Below, in pieces: positions 7,452 through 14,017 of a stretch of 64,000 nucleotides of DNA (the first letter of the stretch is position 1; each line of letters starts with the position of its first letter). The stretch spans positions 1-64,000 of the IMG/VR virus record IMGVR_UViG_3300035670_000178; one strand, written 5' to 3'. The notes beneath the pieces are model-generated. The model ran no database searches and was not told the origin of the DNA. It was given only the letters and a program-made list of their open reading frames with translations. A program made the translations under genes and the position numbers. This DNA is from a virus.

Positions 7452-7816
7452 CGCCACTCTCCTTCTCTGAAGTGAATCATCTTCCAAGCAGCCTGTTTTC
7501 GGATCTTCGGATCCGGGATGAACTCCTCAAGCAGCCGGTTCATGTAGTCAGTCACGCAGTCCGACTCATACCACGCAAGGAAATCGGCCATGTCCTCCTC
7601 TGTCGAAGTCGATCGGTCCTGCAACTCCTCCCAAGTTTTGACGCACGCCTCGATCGACTTTCGCCGCGGACGATCATAGGAAGGAAGCCAGTCTTTCAGC
7701 CCGTCGATCACGGCCCTGTTCGACACGACGTAGCTCACGTCGTCGACCACGATCACCAGACCGGCGTCCGTCATCTTGAACGAAATAGGAAGATTCACAA
7801 TCTCGAAATTACTCAT
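7448..7816 (-). CDS. Hypothetical protein
   Basis: 122 residues. Beta-rich N-terminal third (FKMTDAGLVIVVDDVSYVV) and an acidic helical remainder. No motif recognised; overlaps both neighbours. Confidence 0.65.
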   Translation of the reverse strand: MSNFEIVNLPISFKMTDAGLVIVVDDVSYVVSNRAVIDGLKDWLPSYDRPRRKSIEACVKTWEELQDRSTSTEEDMADFLAWYESDCVTDYMNRLLEEFIPDPKIRKQAAWKMIHFREGEWR

Positions 7817-8129
7817 AAGGCAACACCTTCACAAGGAAATCCACGATCTCCTTAGTAAGCGGAACGTCATTCGCCTCACCCCAGTAGTCGATATAACATT
7901 CCGTCCGTTCAGTCATCAAGTAAGTACCGCCCTTGTACCCCGTGAACTCCTTTCCGAGGGCGAACTCCGCATGAAACAACATCTTCCTAATCGTGGTGCG
8001 CCTGCCAGGACGAAACATCAAGCACGCATAGTCCCCACGGTAAGAGTCAGGATACTCAAGCCCGATAGGCAATTCAAGATCCGGCTCGACAAAATCTTTC
8101 AGATAGGCAATGTATTCACCTAAGCGCAT
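7809..8129 (-). CDS. Hypothetical protein
   Basis: 106 residues from MRLGEYIAYLKDFVEPDLEL, with GGAG seven bases upstream of this ATG. Contains YIDYWGEANDVPL. Phage proteins of the type 'LGEYI..L...P.....IG...P.SYRG.Y..L' are widespread but functionally unassigned; I recognise the pattern only loosely. Confidence 0.65.
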   Translation of the reverse strand: MRLGEYIAYLKDFVEPDLELPIGLEYPDSYRGDYACLMFRPGRRTTIRKMLFHAEFALGKEFTGYKGGTYLMTERTECYIDYWGEANDVPLTKEIVDFLVKVLPYE

Positions 8130-8364
8130 CTTCGATCTCCCTTTTGCGAAACTGCAAGTACAACCCGTACTCAGAATCGCCGTACAAGTTATTGACAATG
8201 GCCTCTTCGACTTTGCGAAGCTGATATTTCAAGCACCCTTCATATGATAGATGATCAAAATAATCGCCCAAAAGACGCTCAAACTCTTCTTCAAAGTTCT
8301 CCTCATTTCGTGTAGCTTGCTCGAATATCTTACCGATCCTCACCGTCGAGACTTTCACGATCAA
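8116..8364 (-). CDS. Small hypothetical protein
   Basis: 82 residues, charged and helical (NEENFEEEFERLLGDYFDHL). Overlaps neighbours on both sides. Not recognised. Confidence 0.6.
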   Translation of the reverse strand: MIVKVSTVRIGKIFEQATRNEENFEEEFERLLGDYFDHLSYEGCLKYQLRKVEEAIVNNLYGDSEYGLYLQFRKREIEDALR

Positions 8365-8555
8365 CCCTCCTTAACGAGGACACGCCCGTGATCGTCCACG
8401 GTCAGTCCAGTAAACTCAGGCAAAAAGCGGACCAACTCCAAGTGATCGTCCACCAAACGCAACACGGCGGCACCCTCCACGTGAAGGGAGCAAACGCCAT
8501 CTTCAAACACCAGCTCCACTTCCCGTGGCTTAGCAACTCCTACAGGTACAAACAT
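8361..8555 (-). CDS. Small beta-rich hypothetical protein
   Basis: 64 residues, mostly alternating hydrophobic/charged (VELVFEDGVCSLHVEGAAVL), suggesting a small beta fold. Stop overlaps the next start. Not recognised. Confidence 0.6.
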   Translation of the reverse strand: MFVPVGVAKPREVELVFEDGVCSLHVEGAAVLRLVDDHLELVRFLPEFTGLTVDDHGRVLVKEG

Positions 8556-8558
8556 GGT

Positions 8559-8969
8559 TCAACTCCTAACTATTTTGTAAGGGATCTCAGCAATCCCTAC
8601 TTTACGGGCGACTTGAACTCTCAAGTTTCCGTCGATCACCCTTCCATCCTCAGTCACGTGTATTTCTTTGCAAATACCTTCGTGCAGGTACAGTTCGATA
8701 AATTTCAACACCTCCTCTTCACTATGTGTGATTGTGAGTTTAAAACTGCCAACATCAAACACAGGACCATACTTGACCGGCACCCGTTCCCATTCTAGAA
8801 ATCGCATAGCAAGCAATCGCAGTGTACCATCAACAACCCAGTTGCTTAGATTGACCACGATCGGTTCACGTAGTCCATTATTCTTCAAGTCATGGACCAT
8901 ACGCAATACTTGGTGAGGCTTGTAATCTTTCCCGGCGGTAATCTTGAGATCACAACAGTTCAAGAACAT
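8559..8969 (-). CDS. ParB-like protein with two ParB-type half-sites
   Basis: 136 residues. LREPIVVNLSNWVVDGTLRL, then LAMRFLEWERVPVKY, closely resembles the ParB N-terminal core (hydrophobic strand, DG..R...A, then a strand ending in V.). A second, similar stretch follows at the C terminus: VTEDGRVIDGNLRVQVARK then VGIAEIPYKIV. ParB/Srx-fold domains bind CTP or DNA, or act as partition or regulatory proteins; which applies here is unknown. No helix-turn-helix is present. ATG chosen with GGAGG seven bases upstream. A full-length ParB is encoded at 60470-61441. Confidence 0.6.
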   Translation of the reverse strand: MFLNCCDLKITAGKDYKPHQVLRMVHDLKNNGLREPIVVNLSNWVVDGTLRLLAMRFLEWERVPVKYGPVFDVGSFKLTITHSEEEVLKFIELYLHEGICKEIHVTEDGRVIDGNLRVQVARKVGIAEIPYKIVRS

Positions 8970-9231
8970 CAATTACCCTCCTTATGGTCCCTCCTCCAGT
9001 CGTACGTTGCTCGTACAAAGCATCGGCTTTAGTTCGCCACGATCTGGCGGACACGCCGCCGGAGGGGAACACCACGATCCACTCTGACAGGTCGTACATC
9101 CGATAGCCGGCCGCGGCGAAGTCGGAGAGTTCATCTCGCGTGATCGTTTTGCAACGTGGCGACAGCTTCGATCCGTCAATGCCGCGAAACTCGAACACAA
9201 TCTTCTTGACCAAATCAACTTTCAGATTCAT
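8950..9231 (-). CDS. Hypothetical protein
   Basis: 93 residues starting MNLKVDLVKKIVFEFRGIDG; GGAG lies seven bases before the ATG. Contains a possible strand-helix core (EWIVVFPSGGVSARSW). Not recognised. Confidence 0.6.
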   Translation of the reverse strand: MNLKVDLVKKIVFEFRGIDGSKLSPRCKTITRDELSDFAAAGYRMYDLSEWIVVFPSGGVSARSWRTKADALYEQRTTGGGTIRRVIDVLELL

Positions 9232-9427
9232 CGAACAACTCCATAATCTTCTCGGCCTTGCTCTTCGCGTGGCCCACCAACTCTTCCTCGAAGAAAAAGG
9301 CACAAATACGTCCGCACCCCGTGACTCGGTACTTCTCACCGGTAAAGGCACAGATTACATACCACACCCCGTCATCAAATACCTGATGGAATCCATAGTC
9401 ATAGTCGAGCTTAGTCTTCCAGCTCAT
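9215..9427 (-). CDS. Small hypothetical protein
   Basis: 70 residues starting MSWKTKLDYDYGFHQVFDDG; contains YVICAFTGEKYRVTGCGRIC. ATG chosen over a GTG two codons earlier for better spacing from AAGGTGG. Not recognised. Confidence 0.6.
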   Translation of the reverse strand: MSWKTKLDYDYGFHQVFDDGVWYVICAFTGEKYRVTGCGRICAFFFEEELVGHAKSKAEKIMELFDESES

Positions 9428-9677
9428 ATCCACCTTCCTTCACGATCCGGGCAAACAGCTTCTGCCGTTGCTTGTTGAGCCTCATTCCATCATTCAGCAA
9501 AGTCACCTCCCAAATATTCAATTCAGGAAACAACGTATGCACCGCTTCGCATATACGATCAGGTTGGTAGTCACGCACACCGATCTGATGGGCGAGATGG
9601 CCTATGACACAGCAAGGTTCACCATCTACTTCAAACATGGCCCTTCTGCCGATTTTCTCAGGTACCTTGAACTTCAT
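9411..9677 (-). CDS. DGEPCC-motif small protein
   Basis: 88 residues. Contains FEVDGEPCCVIGHLAHQIGV; the motif DGEPCC...H occurs again in the gene at 9791-10114 (YCDGEPCCPLAHVRSQL). The paired cysteines plus histidine suggest a shared fold or metal site. Function unknown. Confidence 0.65.
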   Translation of the reverse strand: MKFKVPEKIGRRAMFEVDGEPCCVIGHLAHQIGVRDYQPDRICEAVHTLFPELNIWEVTLLNDGMRLNKQRQKLFARIVKEGGYELED

Positions 9678-9867
9678 TGATCCAACTCCTTACAGCGGGC
9701 AACACCGCGTAAGCCGGCAGAATCAGCGTCTCTCCGGCCATAGTCATGATCGTTACTTCTCGTGCTCCGGCACAGTATTCACGAAGAAACTCACTTGCTT
9801 CGTGAGCTTTCTCTTGCTCGCAGCTCTTGAGAAAGCTGCGTTCCTTCAAGGTCAAGTATGTACTCAA
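9658..9867 (-). CDS. Small hypothetical protein, TTG start
   Basis: 69 residues. A TTG start is supported by AAGGAG seven bases upstream. It overlaps the upstream gene by 77 bases, the longest overlap in this block. Sequence STYLTLKERSFLKSCEQEKA then a beta-rich second half. Not recognised. Confidence 0.55.
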   Translation of the reverse strand: MSTYLTLKERSFLKSCEQEKAHEASEFLREYCAGAREVTIMTMAGETLILPAYAVLPAVRSWINEVQGT

Positions 9868-10114
9868 TGTTGTTCTCCTTACAGAACTCGATCGTGAGTT
9901 CGATCACTTCTACTTGTTTCGTACATTGATCGACATGATCAATAAAGTCCCACAGGTAGTCAGAGCTAACATCCAATTCCTCTTCGAGGATATCAACTAC
10001 TCCTCCCTTGCGATCAGGAAACAACTGGCTCCTTACATGGGCCAGCGGGCAGCACGGCTCTCCATCACAATAGTAGAAGTTACCAAACGTGATCTCTGGG
10101 TTAATCCGAAACAT
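9791..10114 (-). CDS. DGEPCC-motif protein
   Basis: 107 residues. N-terminal FYYCDGEPCCPLAHVRSQL matches the core of the gene at 9411-9677; the remainder is acidic and helical. Start MFRINPEITFG chosen because longer readings overlap the upstream gene and lack a ribosome-binding site. Confidence 0.6.
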   Translation of the reverse strand: MFRINPEITFGNFYYCDGEPCCPLAHVRSQLFPDRKGGVVDILEEELDVSSDYLWDFIDHVDQCTKQVEVIELTIEFCKENNIEYILDLEGTQLSQELRARESSRSK

Positions 10115-10304
10115 AGAGCAGTTCCATAGCGGAAAACACCTTGGGTTCCCCGCATTCCTCACACTTGTACCGTCGGGCATCCGGCTCAAGCCCGTCATGG
10201 ATCGTGCCGCACACCGTGCAGATCCCCGGTTGAACCGAGTCTAGCATCATGGCCTGCAAATCTTCTTCACCGTATTCTTCATACAATTCTTCAAGTCCGA
10301 ACAT
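10101..10304 (-). CDS. Small zinc-ribbon protein
   Basis: 67 residues. CTVCGTIHDGLEP followed by YKCEECGEPK gives the CxxC-(about 15)-CxxC spacing of a zinc ribbon. Such proteins often bind nucleic acid or RNA polymerase; no specific role can be assigned. GGAG precedes the ATG by seven bases. Confidence 0.65.
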   Translation of the reverse strand: MFGLEELYEEYGEEDLQAMMLDSVQPGICTVCGTIHDGLEPDARRYKCEECGEPKVFSAMELLYVSD

Positions 10305-10803
10305 CGTAGATCTCCAGTGGTGCCAAAGAAACAAACAGGCACCCGTTGTAGTTGAACCGGCGGGATTGCTTCCAGTGGGCGAACACCCACACTTCTGGAA
10401 GCGGCATCTCCGCCAGTTTCAGTTCAAATTCAGTTGCTTGATACCCGGCGGGGTCCATGATTTCCCCGACACTCGCCGGGCATTCATGGCTCAACACTAC
10501 ACGGACGCCTTTCCACCGGGACTTGACGAACGACCACTCCGGGCCCCACAAACTAGATCCCACGATCAAGGCCCCGTTCAACCGTTCACCGTCCGTGATC
10601 CACTGATCGCACTTGACCACGTCCTCGTAACGATCTTTGTTCCCGCGAAGGAACTTATGCCCCTTCCGTGGTAACTGGGACCTCACGAAACTGAGATCCC
10701 CAAGGTCGCCTAATTGACAAGTAACATAGGGGCTTTCCTCCACTATCTTGAAGTACTCGCCCCAGGCGCCATTCACGACACCCACACATCGGATCGTCGT
10801 CAT
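10291..10803 (-). CDS. Hypothetical protein
   Basis: 170 residues starting MTTIRCVGVVNGAWGEYFKI; longer readings belong to another frame. Compact mixed alpha/beta composition with many aromatic residues, several Cys and a beta-rich C terminus (YNGCLFVSLAPLEIYDV). No motif recognised. Confidence 0.65.
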   Translation of the reverse strand: MTTIRCVGVVNGAWGEYFKIVEESPYVTCQLGDLGDLSFVRSQLPRKGHKFLRGNKDRYEDVVKCDQWITDGERLNGALIVGSSLWGPEWSFVKSRWKGVRVVLSHECPASVGEIMDPAGYQATEFELKLAEMPLPEVWVFAHWKQSRRFNYNGCLFVSLAPLEIYDVRT

Positions 10804-11108
10804 TGTAGGAAGATCCTCCGGCCCTCTAACACTTCGATAATCTGACTCTTCACGTTGGCCTGCTTCGTAAACGGGAAGTGCCGGTCGACATATTGGTCGA
10901 CCGCTAAGTGCCACTTCTTGGCAGCATCCTGGAACTTCTCTTCACCGAGAGCCCACGACACAAGCTCGAAGCGATCTCTGACCGTCTGGTCATCGACCAG
11001 CTGAGAGTACAAGTACTCCAGCCGGTCCTTCCCGGCACCTACCGTGAGATCCTCGGGATCCCACAGTTCGGCCATGACTTTCTTGATTCTCACCCAACGA
11101 TAGAACAT
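10800..11108 (-). CDS. Hypothetical helical protein
   Basis: 102 residues, Trp-rich and mostly helical (WALGEEKFQDAAKKWHLAVD). The stop overlaps the next ATG. Not recognised. Confidence 0.6.
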   Translation of the reverse strand: MFYRWVRIKKVMAELWDPEDLTVGAGKDRLEYLYSQLVDDQTVRDRFELVSWALGEEKFQDAAKKWHLAVDQYVDRHFPFTKQANVKSQIIEVLEGRRIFLQ

Positions 11109-11110
11109 AT

Positions 11111-11356
11111 TCAGTTCCTCCGAGGATCTATCAGAGATCCGCTCATCCAGTTGAGGTCCAATTCCAGCGCAAGCTGAAGCAACAACGCTCCACTGTTCCG
11201 GCAGTTGCTAATAACCGCCAGATTACCCTTCGTGTGATTGGCGGCCACCCATTCCAACACTTCGATTTTATCGAAGTCGTCAGTCCGGGCAGTGTATTTA
11301 TAACCGCCATTCTTGGCATAGGCGATGCCAAGATCTAAATCGTCACTTATGAGCAT
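11111..11356 (-). CDS. Hypothetical protein
   Basis: 81 residues from the ATG forming TAATG with the upstream stop. Contains DLGIAYAKNGGYKYTARTDD and a C-terminal helix. Not recognised. Confidence 0.55.
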   Translation of the reverse strand: MLISDDLDLGIAYAKNGGYKYTARTDDFDKIEVLEWVAANHTKGNLAVISNCRNSGALLLQLALELDLNWMSGSLIDPRRN

Positions 11357-11733
11357 TAGCAGGTGATGTCTTCCCATCTTTCCTCCATTTTCTGCCGGAC
11401 ATGCTCCGGCACGTTGGTCTCACCCCTACCCGTGAGTGTGATGATCTTTAGATCCGCCCCGAGATGTCGGGCCATCAATCGGTAAGGGCGAATCTCGCAT
11501 TCCCGTGTAAAGGGCGAAACTACGATCACCTGTCCATCCCGGTTCAAGATCCGGGTGGCTTCGGCCAGGCACCACTCACGTGCCTGGCGGACCAGACTGT
11601 AGTTGAACGGAGCATCCCGAAAGAAGTGCTCCGGCTCGACATACTCGACGCCGAACCCCTTGCCCAGATTGCGGGCAAACTGGGATTTTCCCGAACCGGG
11701 GAGTCCCCGGATCAACAGGATTTCACGGGCCAT
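11356..11733 (-). CDS. P-loop kinase-like protein (polynucleotide-kinase/AAA_33 type)
   Basis: 125 residues. Walker A GLPGSGKS at residues 10-17 directly after strand MAREILLIR, then a DxEHFF-like region, WCLAEATRILNRDGQVIVVS (strand preceding the second motif) and a C-terminal NVPEHVRQKMEERWED lid-type helix. This order is that of small P-loop kinases related to T4 polynucleotide kinase. The substrate is unknown: nucleic-acid ends, nucleotides or protein are all possible. It sits among unknown small genes, so context does not help. Confidence 0.75.
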   Translation of the reverse strand: MAREILLIRGLPGSGKSQFARNLGKGFGVEYVEPEHFFRDAPFNYSLVRQAREWCLAEATRILNRDGQVIVVSPFTRECEIRPYRLMARHLGADLKIITLTGRGETNVPEHVRQKMEERWEDITC

Positions 11734-12002
11734 TCTTTTGCCTCCCATCGGACCCTGAGATCCTCCGCTCTGCTTTTAAGCTCTTTAACAGAGTCCCACA
11801 CGAGGTCCTGAAGCTCAGGCGGCAGATGCCCCACAGTAGTGCGGGCACACGCCACGGTGTGTTCGTAGTAGCTAAGTTCCCCGTGAAGCTCATGGGCCTT
11901 TTCATAGAGATCAGTATTTACCCGAATCTCGAAATTGTATTTATTCGATAGTCGGATCAGATTTTTGACGTCGGAATGGTATTCTTTCAGGCTGACTTTC
12001 AT
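11712..12002 (-). CDS. Hypothetical helical protein
   Basis: 96 residues starting MKVSLKEYHSDVKNLIRLSN, almost fully helical. GGGGA lies about seven bases before the ATG. Overlaps the kinase start. Not recognised. Confidence 0.6.
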   Translation of the reverse strand: MKVSLKEYHSDVKNLIRLSNKYNFEIRVNTDLYEKAHELHGELSYYEHTVACARTTVGHLPPELQDLVWDSVKELKSRAEDLRVRWEAKEWPVKSC

Positions 12003-12003
12003 G

Positions 12004-12405
12004 TTAGTTCCCCATCCGGTGAAGGGCAGCATTTATGCTGACCCAGGTTCCGCCCAGCCGGCACAGCGCCACTATGGCATTGCACCGAGCCGGGGTCAGA
12101 TGCTCGATTTCGGCTGCCCGTGAGAGGGCCGCCTCCAGTCCGACGCCAGACTCGATCTGGTGTCGAAAGAAAGTGACCTCTTTCAACTCGAAAAGGCCGG
12201 CTTCGTACTGGTCTTGAAGGTCAAAGAAGCTCACTTCTTCGCAGCCCCGCAACCGTTCGTGCAACCCATCTAGGGCCGCGAGATCTTCAGGCTCGTAGCC
12301 TTGAAGGCTACACTTCTCTTCGATTGCCTCGATCCGTCGAGCATACCCCTCCAGATGCTCAGGGATATATTTCACCCGGTTCGTGATTTGTTCAAACTTA
12401 AGCAT
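12004..12405 (-). CDS. Hypothetical helical protein
   Basis: 133 residues starting MLKFEQITNRVKYIPEHLEG, with GGAG seven bases upstream. Helical throughout. The longer reading includes the translated hairpin repeat upstream and is rejected. Confidence 0.65.
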   Translation of the reverse strand: MLKFEQITNRVKYIPEHLEGYARRIEAIEEKCSLQGYEPEDLAALDGLHERLRGCEEVSFFDLQDQYEAGLFELKEVTFFRHQIESGVGLEAALSRAAEIEHLTPARCNAIVALCRLGGTWVSINAALHRMGN

Positions 12406-12430
12406 GATATTTCTCCAGGGCGCAATCCGC

Positions 12431-12488
12431 CCATTCTTCAGGACCCAATGTCCTGCATGGCGCACTCACGTGATCGAGTGCGCCAGCC
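12431..12488 (-). repeat. Intercistronic two-hairpin element, copy 1
   Basis: Hairpin A is AGGAC-ccaat-GTCCT (12440-12454). Hairpin B is a perfect 10-bp stem, TGGCGCACTC (12458-12467) with GAGTGCGCCA (12476-12485), and an 8-base loop. A second copy lies at 13210-13266. Between copies the stem of B differs by paired, compensatory changes while pairing is kept, which indicates selection on RNA structure. No T-run follows, so a simple terminator is unlikely; mRNA processing, stability or partial attenuation are options. Confidence 0.65.
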
Positions 12489-12494
12489 AGGAAA

Positions 12495-12626
12495 CTAGAT
12501 GCCGTAGATTTGGACCAGTTTCACAAATTCTTTGAACAGAGTATTCTGTTTTTCTGTATACTTCCCTCGAAGAGGGCAGTTACGGCGGAGGTGCAGGATG
12601 TGAGCGCGAACACTAAACAGACCCAT
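12495..12626 (-). CDS. 43-residue basic peptide
   Basis: Starts MGLFSVRAHILHLRRNCPLR and ends FKEFVKLVQIYGI. GGGAG lies seven bases upstream of the ATG; the long upstream extension is another frame's shadow. Lies between the 86-residue gene and hairpin element copy 1. Confidence 0.5.
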   Translation of the reverse strand: MGLFSVRAHILHLRRNCPLRGKYTEKQNTLFKEFVKLVQIYGI

Positions 12627-12657
12627 GGTATTACTCCCTGTGACGACTGCGAAGCAG

Positions 12658-12918
12658 TCAACAATAGCTGCGATCCGCCCAGCAGCGGGCGGCCTCTTCT
12701 GTGAACCCACGCCCCACCAGCTCTCGAATTGCGGAGCCGTGAGTATTCCGCCCGAGAAAGGCGCATTCTTCGTCCATCTCTTTGAGCCAGCGGTCGATAC
12801 CGTTGGCCTCGATTTCCCGACCGATTCTCCCGGAACAGCCGTGGAATTTAATACTATCAGAAGGCCACTTCGTGGTAGCAAAACTGAGATCGTCTCTACG
12901 CGCTACGGAGATTATCAT
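12658..12918 (-). CDS. Hypothetical protein
   Basis: 86 residues. Contains EIEANGIDRWLKEMDEECAF and RELVGRGFTEEAARCWADR; the last phrase resembles a short helix-loop-helix. ATGA overlap with the upstream gene. Not recognised. Confidence 0.6.
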   Translation of the reverse strand: MIISVARRDDLSFATTKWPSDSIKFHGCSGRIGREIEANGIDRWLKEMDEECAFLGRNTHGSAIRELVGRGFTEEAARCWADRSYC

Positions 12919-13121
12919 TTTTCTACCTCCTTTGCGATCTCAATGATCGCGTCGTTACCTTCATCACACAAAATAGTCGCCCAGTAGTCTTGGGTGCCGA
13001 TTTGAACCTCCCGGCACGATCCGGCACTATGCCGCCGGGACACTTCAACAATCACGTGAGAGAACACACGGAATTCTTCCGCGTGAATTTCAAATGGCAT
13101 GGAGTCAATGTACAGAATCAT
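12915..13121 (-). CDS. Small hypothetical protein
   Basis: 68 residues starting MILYIDSMPFEIHAEEFRVF; GGAG is eight bases upstream of this ATG. Beta-rich. The longer reading runs into hairpin element copy 2 and is rejected. Confidence 0.6.
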   Translation of the reverse strand: MILYIDSMPFEIHAEEFRVFSHVIVEVSRRHSAGSCREVQIGTQDYWATILCDEGNDAIIEIAKEVEK

Positions 13122-13209
13122 TGTGATTTCTCCTCGGGTGCAGTTCACCCGCGTTTCGGCGTAGCTATTACGCCATTCGACGATCCAATACCCCACACTT
13201 GGGTACCGG

Positions 13210-13266
13210 CCATTCAGGACCCAATGTCCTGCACGGCGCTCTCGACTATCCGAGAGCGCCGGCCAG
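13210..13266 (-). repeat. Intercistronic two-hairpin element, copy 2
   Basis: Hairpin A is identical to copy 1 (13216-13230). Hairpin B is a perfect 11-bp stem, CGGCGCTCTCG (13234-13244) with CGAGAGCGCCG (13251-13261), and a 6-base loop. It lies between the 52-residue gene and the gene starting at 13121. See copy 1 at 12431. Confidence 0.65.
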
Positions 13267-13270
13267 GGCA

Positions 13271-13429
13271 TTAGAGCTTGTCCAAAGCCTCCAGGGCTTT
13301 GGTGTACCTATCTACCGACAGGTTAAATCCCCGATCGGGGAATTCCCGGTCCATGGTGCGGGCATGGTCAAGCCCGGCCACAAGCGCCCGCATAAGATCG
13401 GGCTTCGAAAGTCCTAGAAAAATTTCCAC
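13271..13429 (-). CDS. 52-residue hypothetical protein, GTG start
   Basis: MEIFLGLSKPDLMRALVAGL is followed by DHARTMDREFPDRGFNLSVD and ends TKALEALDKL. AGGAG lies seven bases before the GTG. Helical and acidic; clean frame filling the interval. Not recognised. Confidence 0.6.
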   Translation of the reverse strand: MEIFLGLSKPDLMRALVAGLDHARTMDREFPDRGFNLSVDRYTKALEALDKL

Positions 13430-13438
13430 GGTATTCTC

Positions 13439-13798
13439 CTATTGTCCACGTTTAACATTCCCCGCATGGGCGAGGAATTCCCCGCGGGCGATCGCTTCCT
13501 TACGTCGGCGAAGCTCGTACGGGTGCGAATCACTTTTGAAGGGAGTGTCATATTCCCGAGTTTTCCCCCTAGAAAGATCTTTATAGATCTGTCTCATTCT
13601 CAACTCCGCCCGCCGATTTTCCTCGCGTTTGATCGCGAGATTCCACCTTTTTTCCCACTTCCCGATCCCCGGAAGATGGAACGGGTCTATCCCCAAAGAT
13701 AGCCCGTGCGCGAAAAATCCCCCGCAAAACAGTTCATCCAGAATTTCCAGGGATTCCCCCGGAAATTCCCCCTTTAACTCTTTTAATTTCCCGATCAT
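13439..13798 (-). CDS. Hypothetical basic protein
   Basis: 119 residues, starting MIGKLKELKGEFPGESLEIL; strongly basic second half (KWEKRWNLAIKREENRRAEL). AGGAG precedes the ATG. Its 5' leader contains two small inverted repeats (next entry), unlike the rest of the block. Not recognised. Confidence 0.65.
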   Translation of the reverse strand: MIGKLKELKGEFPGESLEILDELFCGGFFAHGLSLGIDPFHLPGIGKWEKRWNLAIKREENRRAELRMRQIYKDLSRGKTREYDTPFKSDSHPYELRRRKEAIARGEFLAHAGNVKRGQ

Positions 13799-13812
13799 CG
13801 GCTTTCTCCTAT

Positions 13813-13858
13813 GGGGATAAATTCCCCCTGATAAAAAATCCTTTAATTTCTTATCAGG
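13813..13858 (-). promoter_or_regulatory. 5' leader with two inverted repeats
   Basis: GGGGA/TCCCC (13813-13817 with 13823-13827) and CCTGATAA/TTATCAGG (13827-13834 with 13851-13858) lie just upstream of the 119-residue gene. They could be operator half-sites or leader hairpins. No convincing -35/-10 pair was identified. Confidence 0.3.
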
Positions 13859-13875
13859 AAAAACTTACACTTCAC

Positions 13876-13969
13876 GCGCACGCGCACGCCTGGGCGCACG
13901 CCTGGGCGCACGCCCGCCTGGGCGCACGCCCGCCTGGGCGCACGCCCGCCTGGGCGCACGCGCACGCGA
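13876..13969. repeat. GC-rich tandem repeat
   Basis: Five imperfect copies of a unit CTGGGCGCACGC with CC/CGC spacers, flanked by CACGCG runs. Base composition is far from its AT-rich neighbours. It lies just past the minus-strand terminator at 13973 and before the next leftward gene. No gene is supported here. Confidence 0.7.
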
Positions 13970-13972
13970 GGC

Positions 13973-14011
13973 AAAAAAATGGCGCTAGGAAATTTTTTCC
14001 TAGCGCCATTT
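13973..14011 (-). terminator. Intrinsic terminator for the low-complexity gene
   Basis: A perfect 16-bp stem (13977-13992 with 13996-14011, loop TTT) contains TGGCGCTAGGAAA. On the minus strand it runs into seven Ts. It directly follows the stop at 14018, so it ends transcription of the Ala/Lys/Glu-rich gene and separates it from the leftward small-gene operon. Confidence 0.85.
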
Positions 14012-14017
14012 GGGTCG

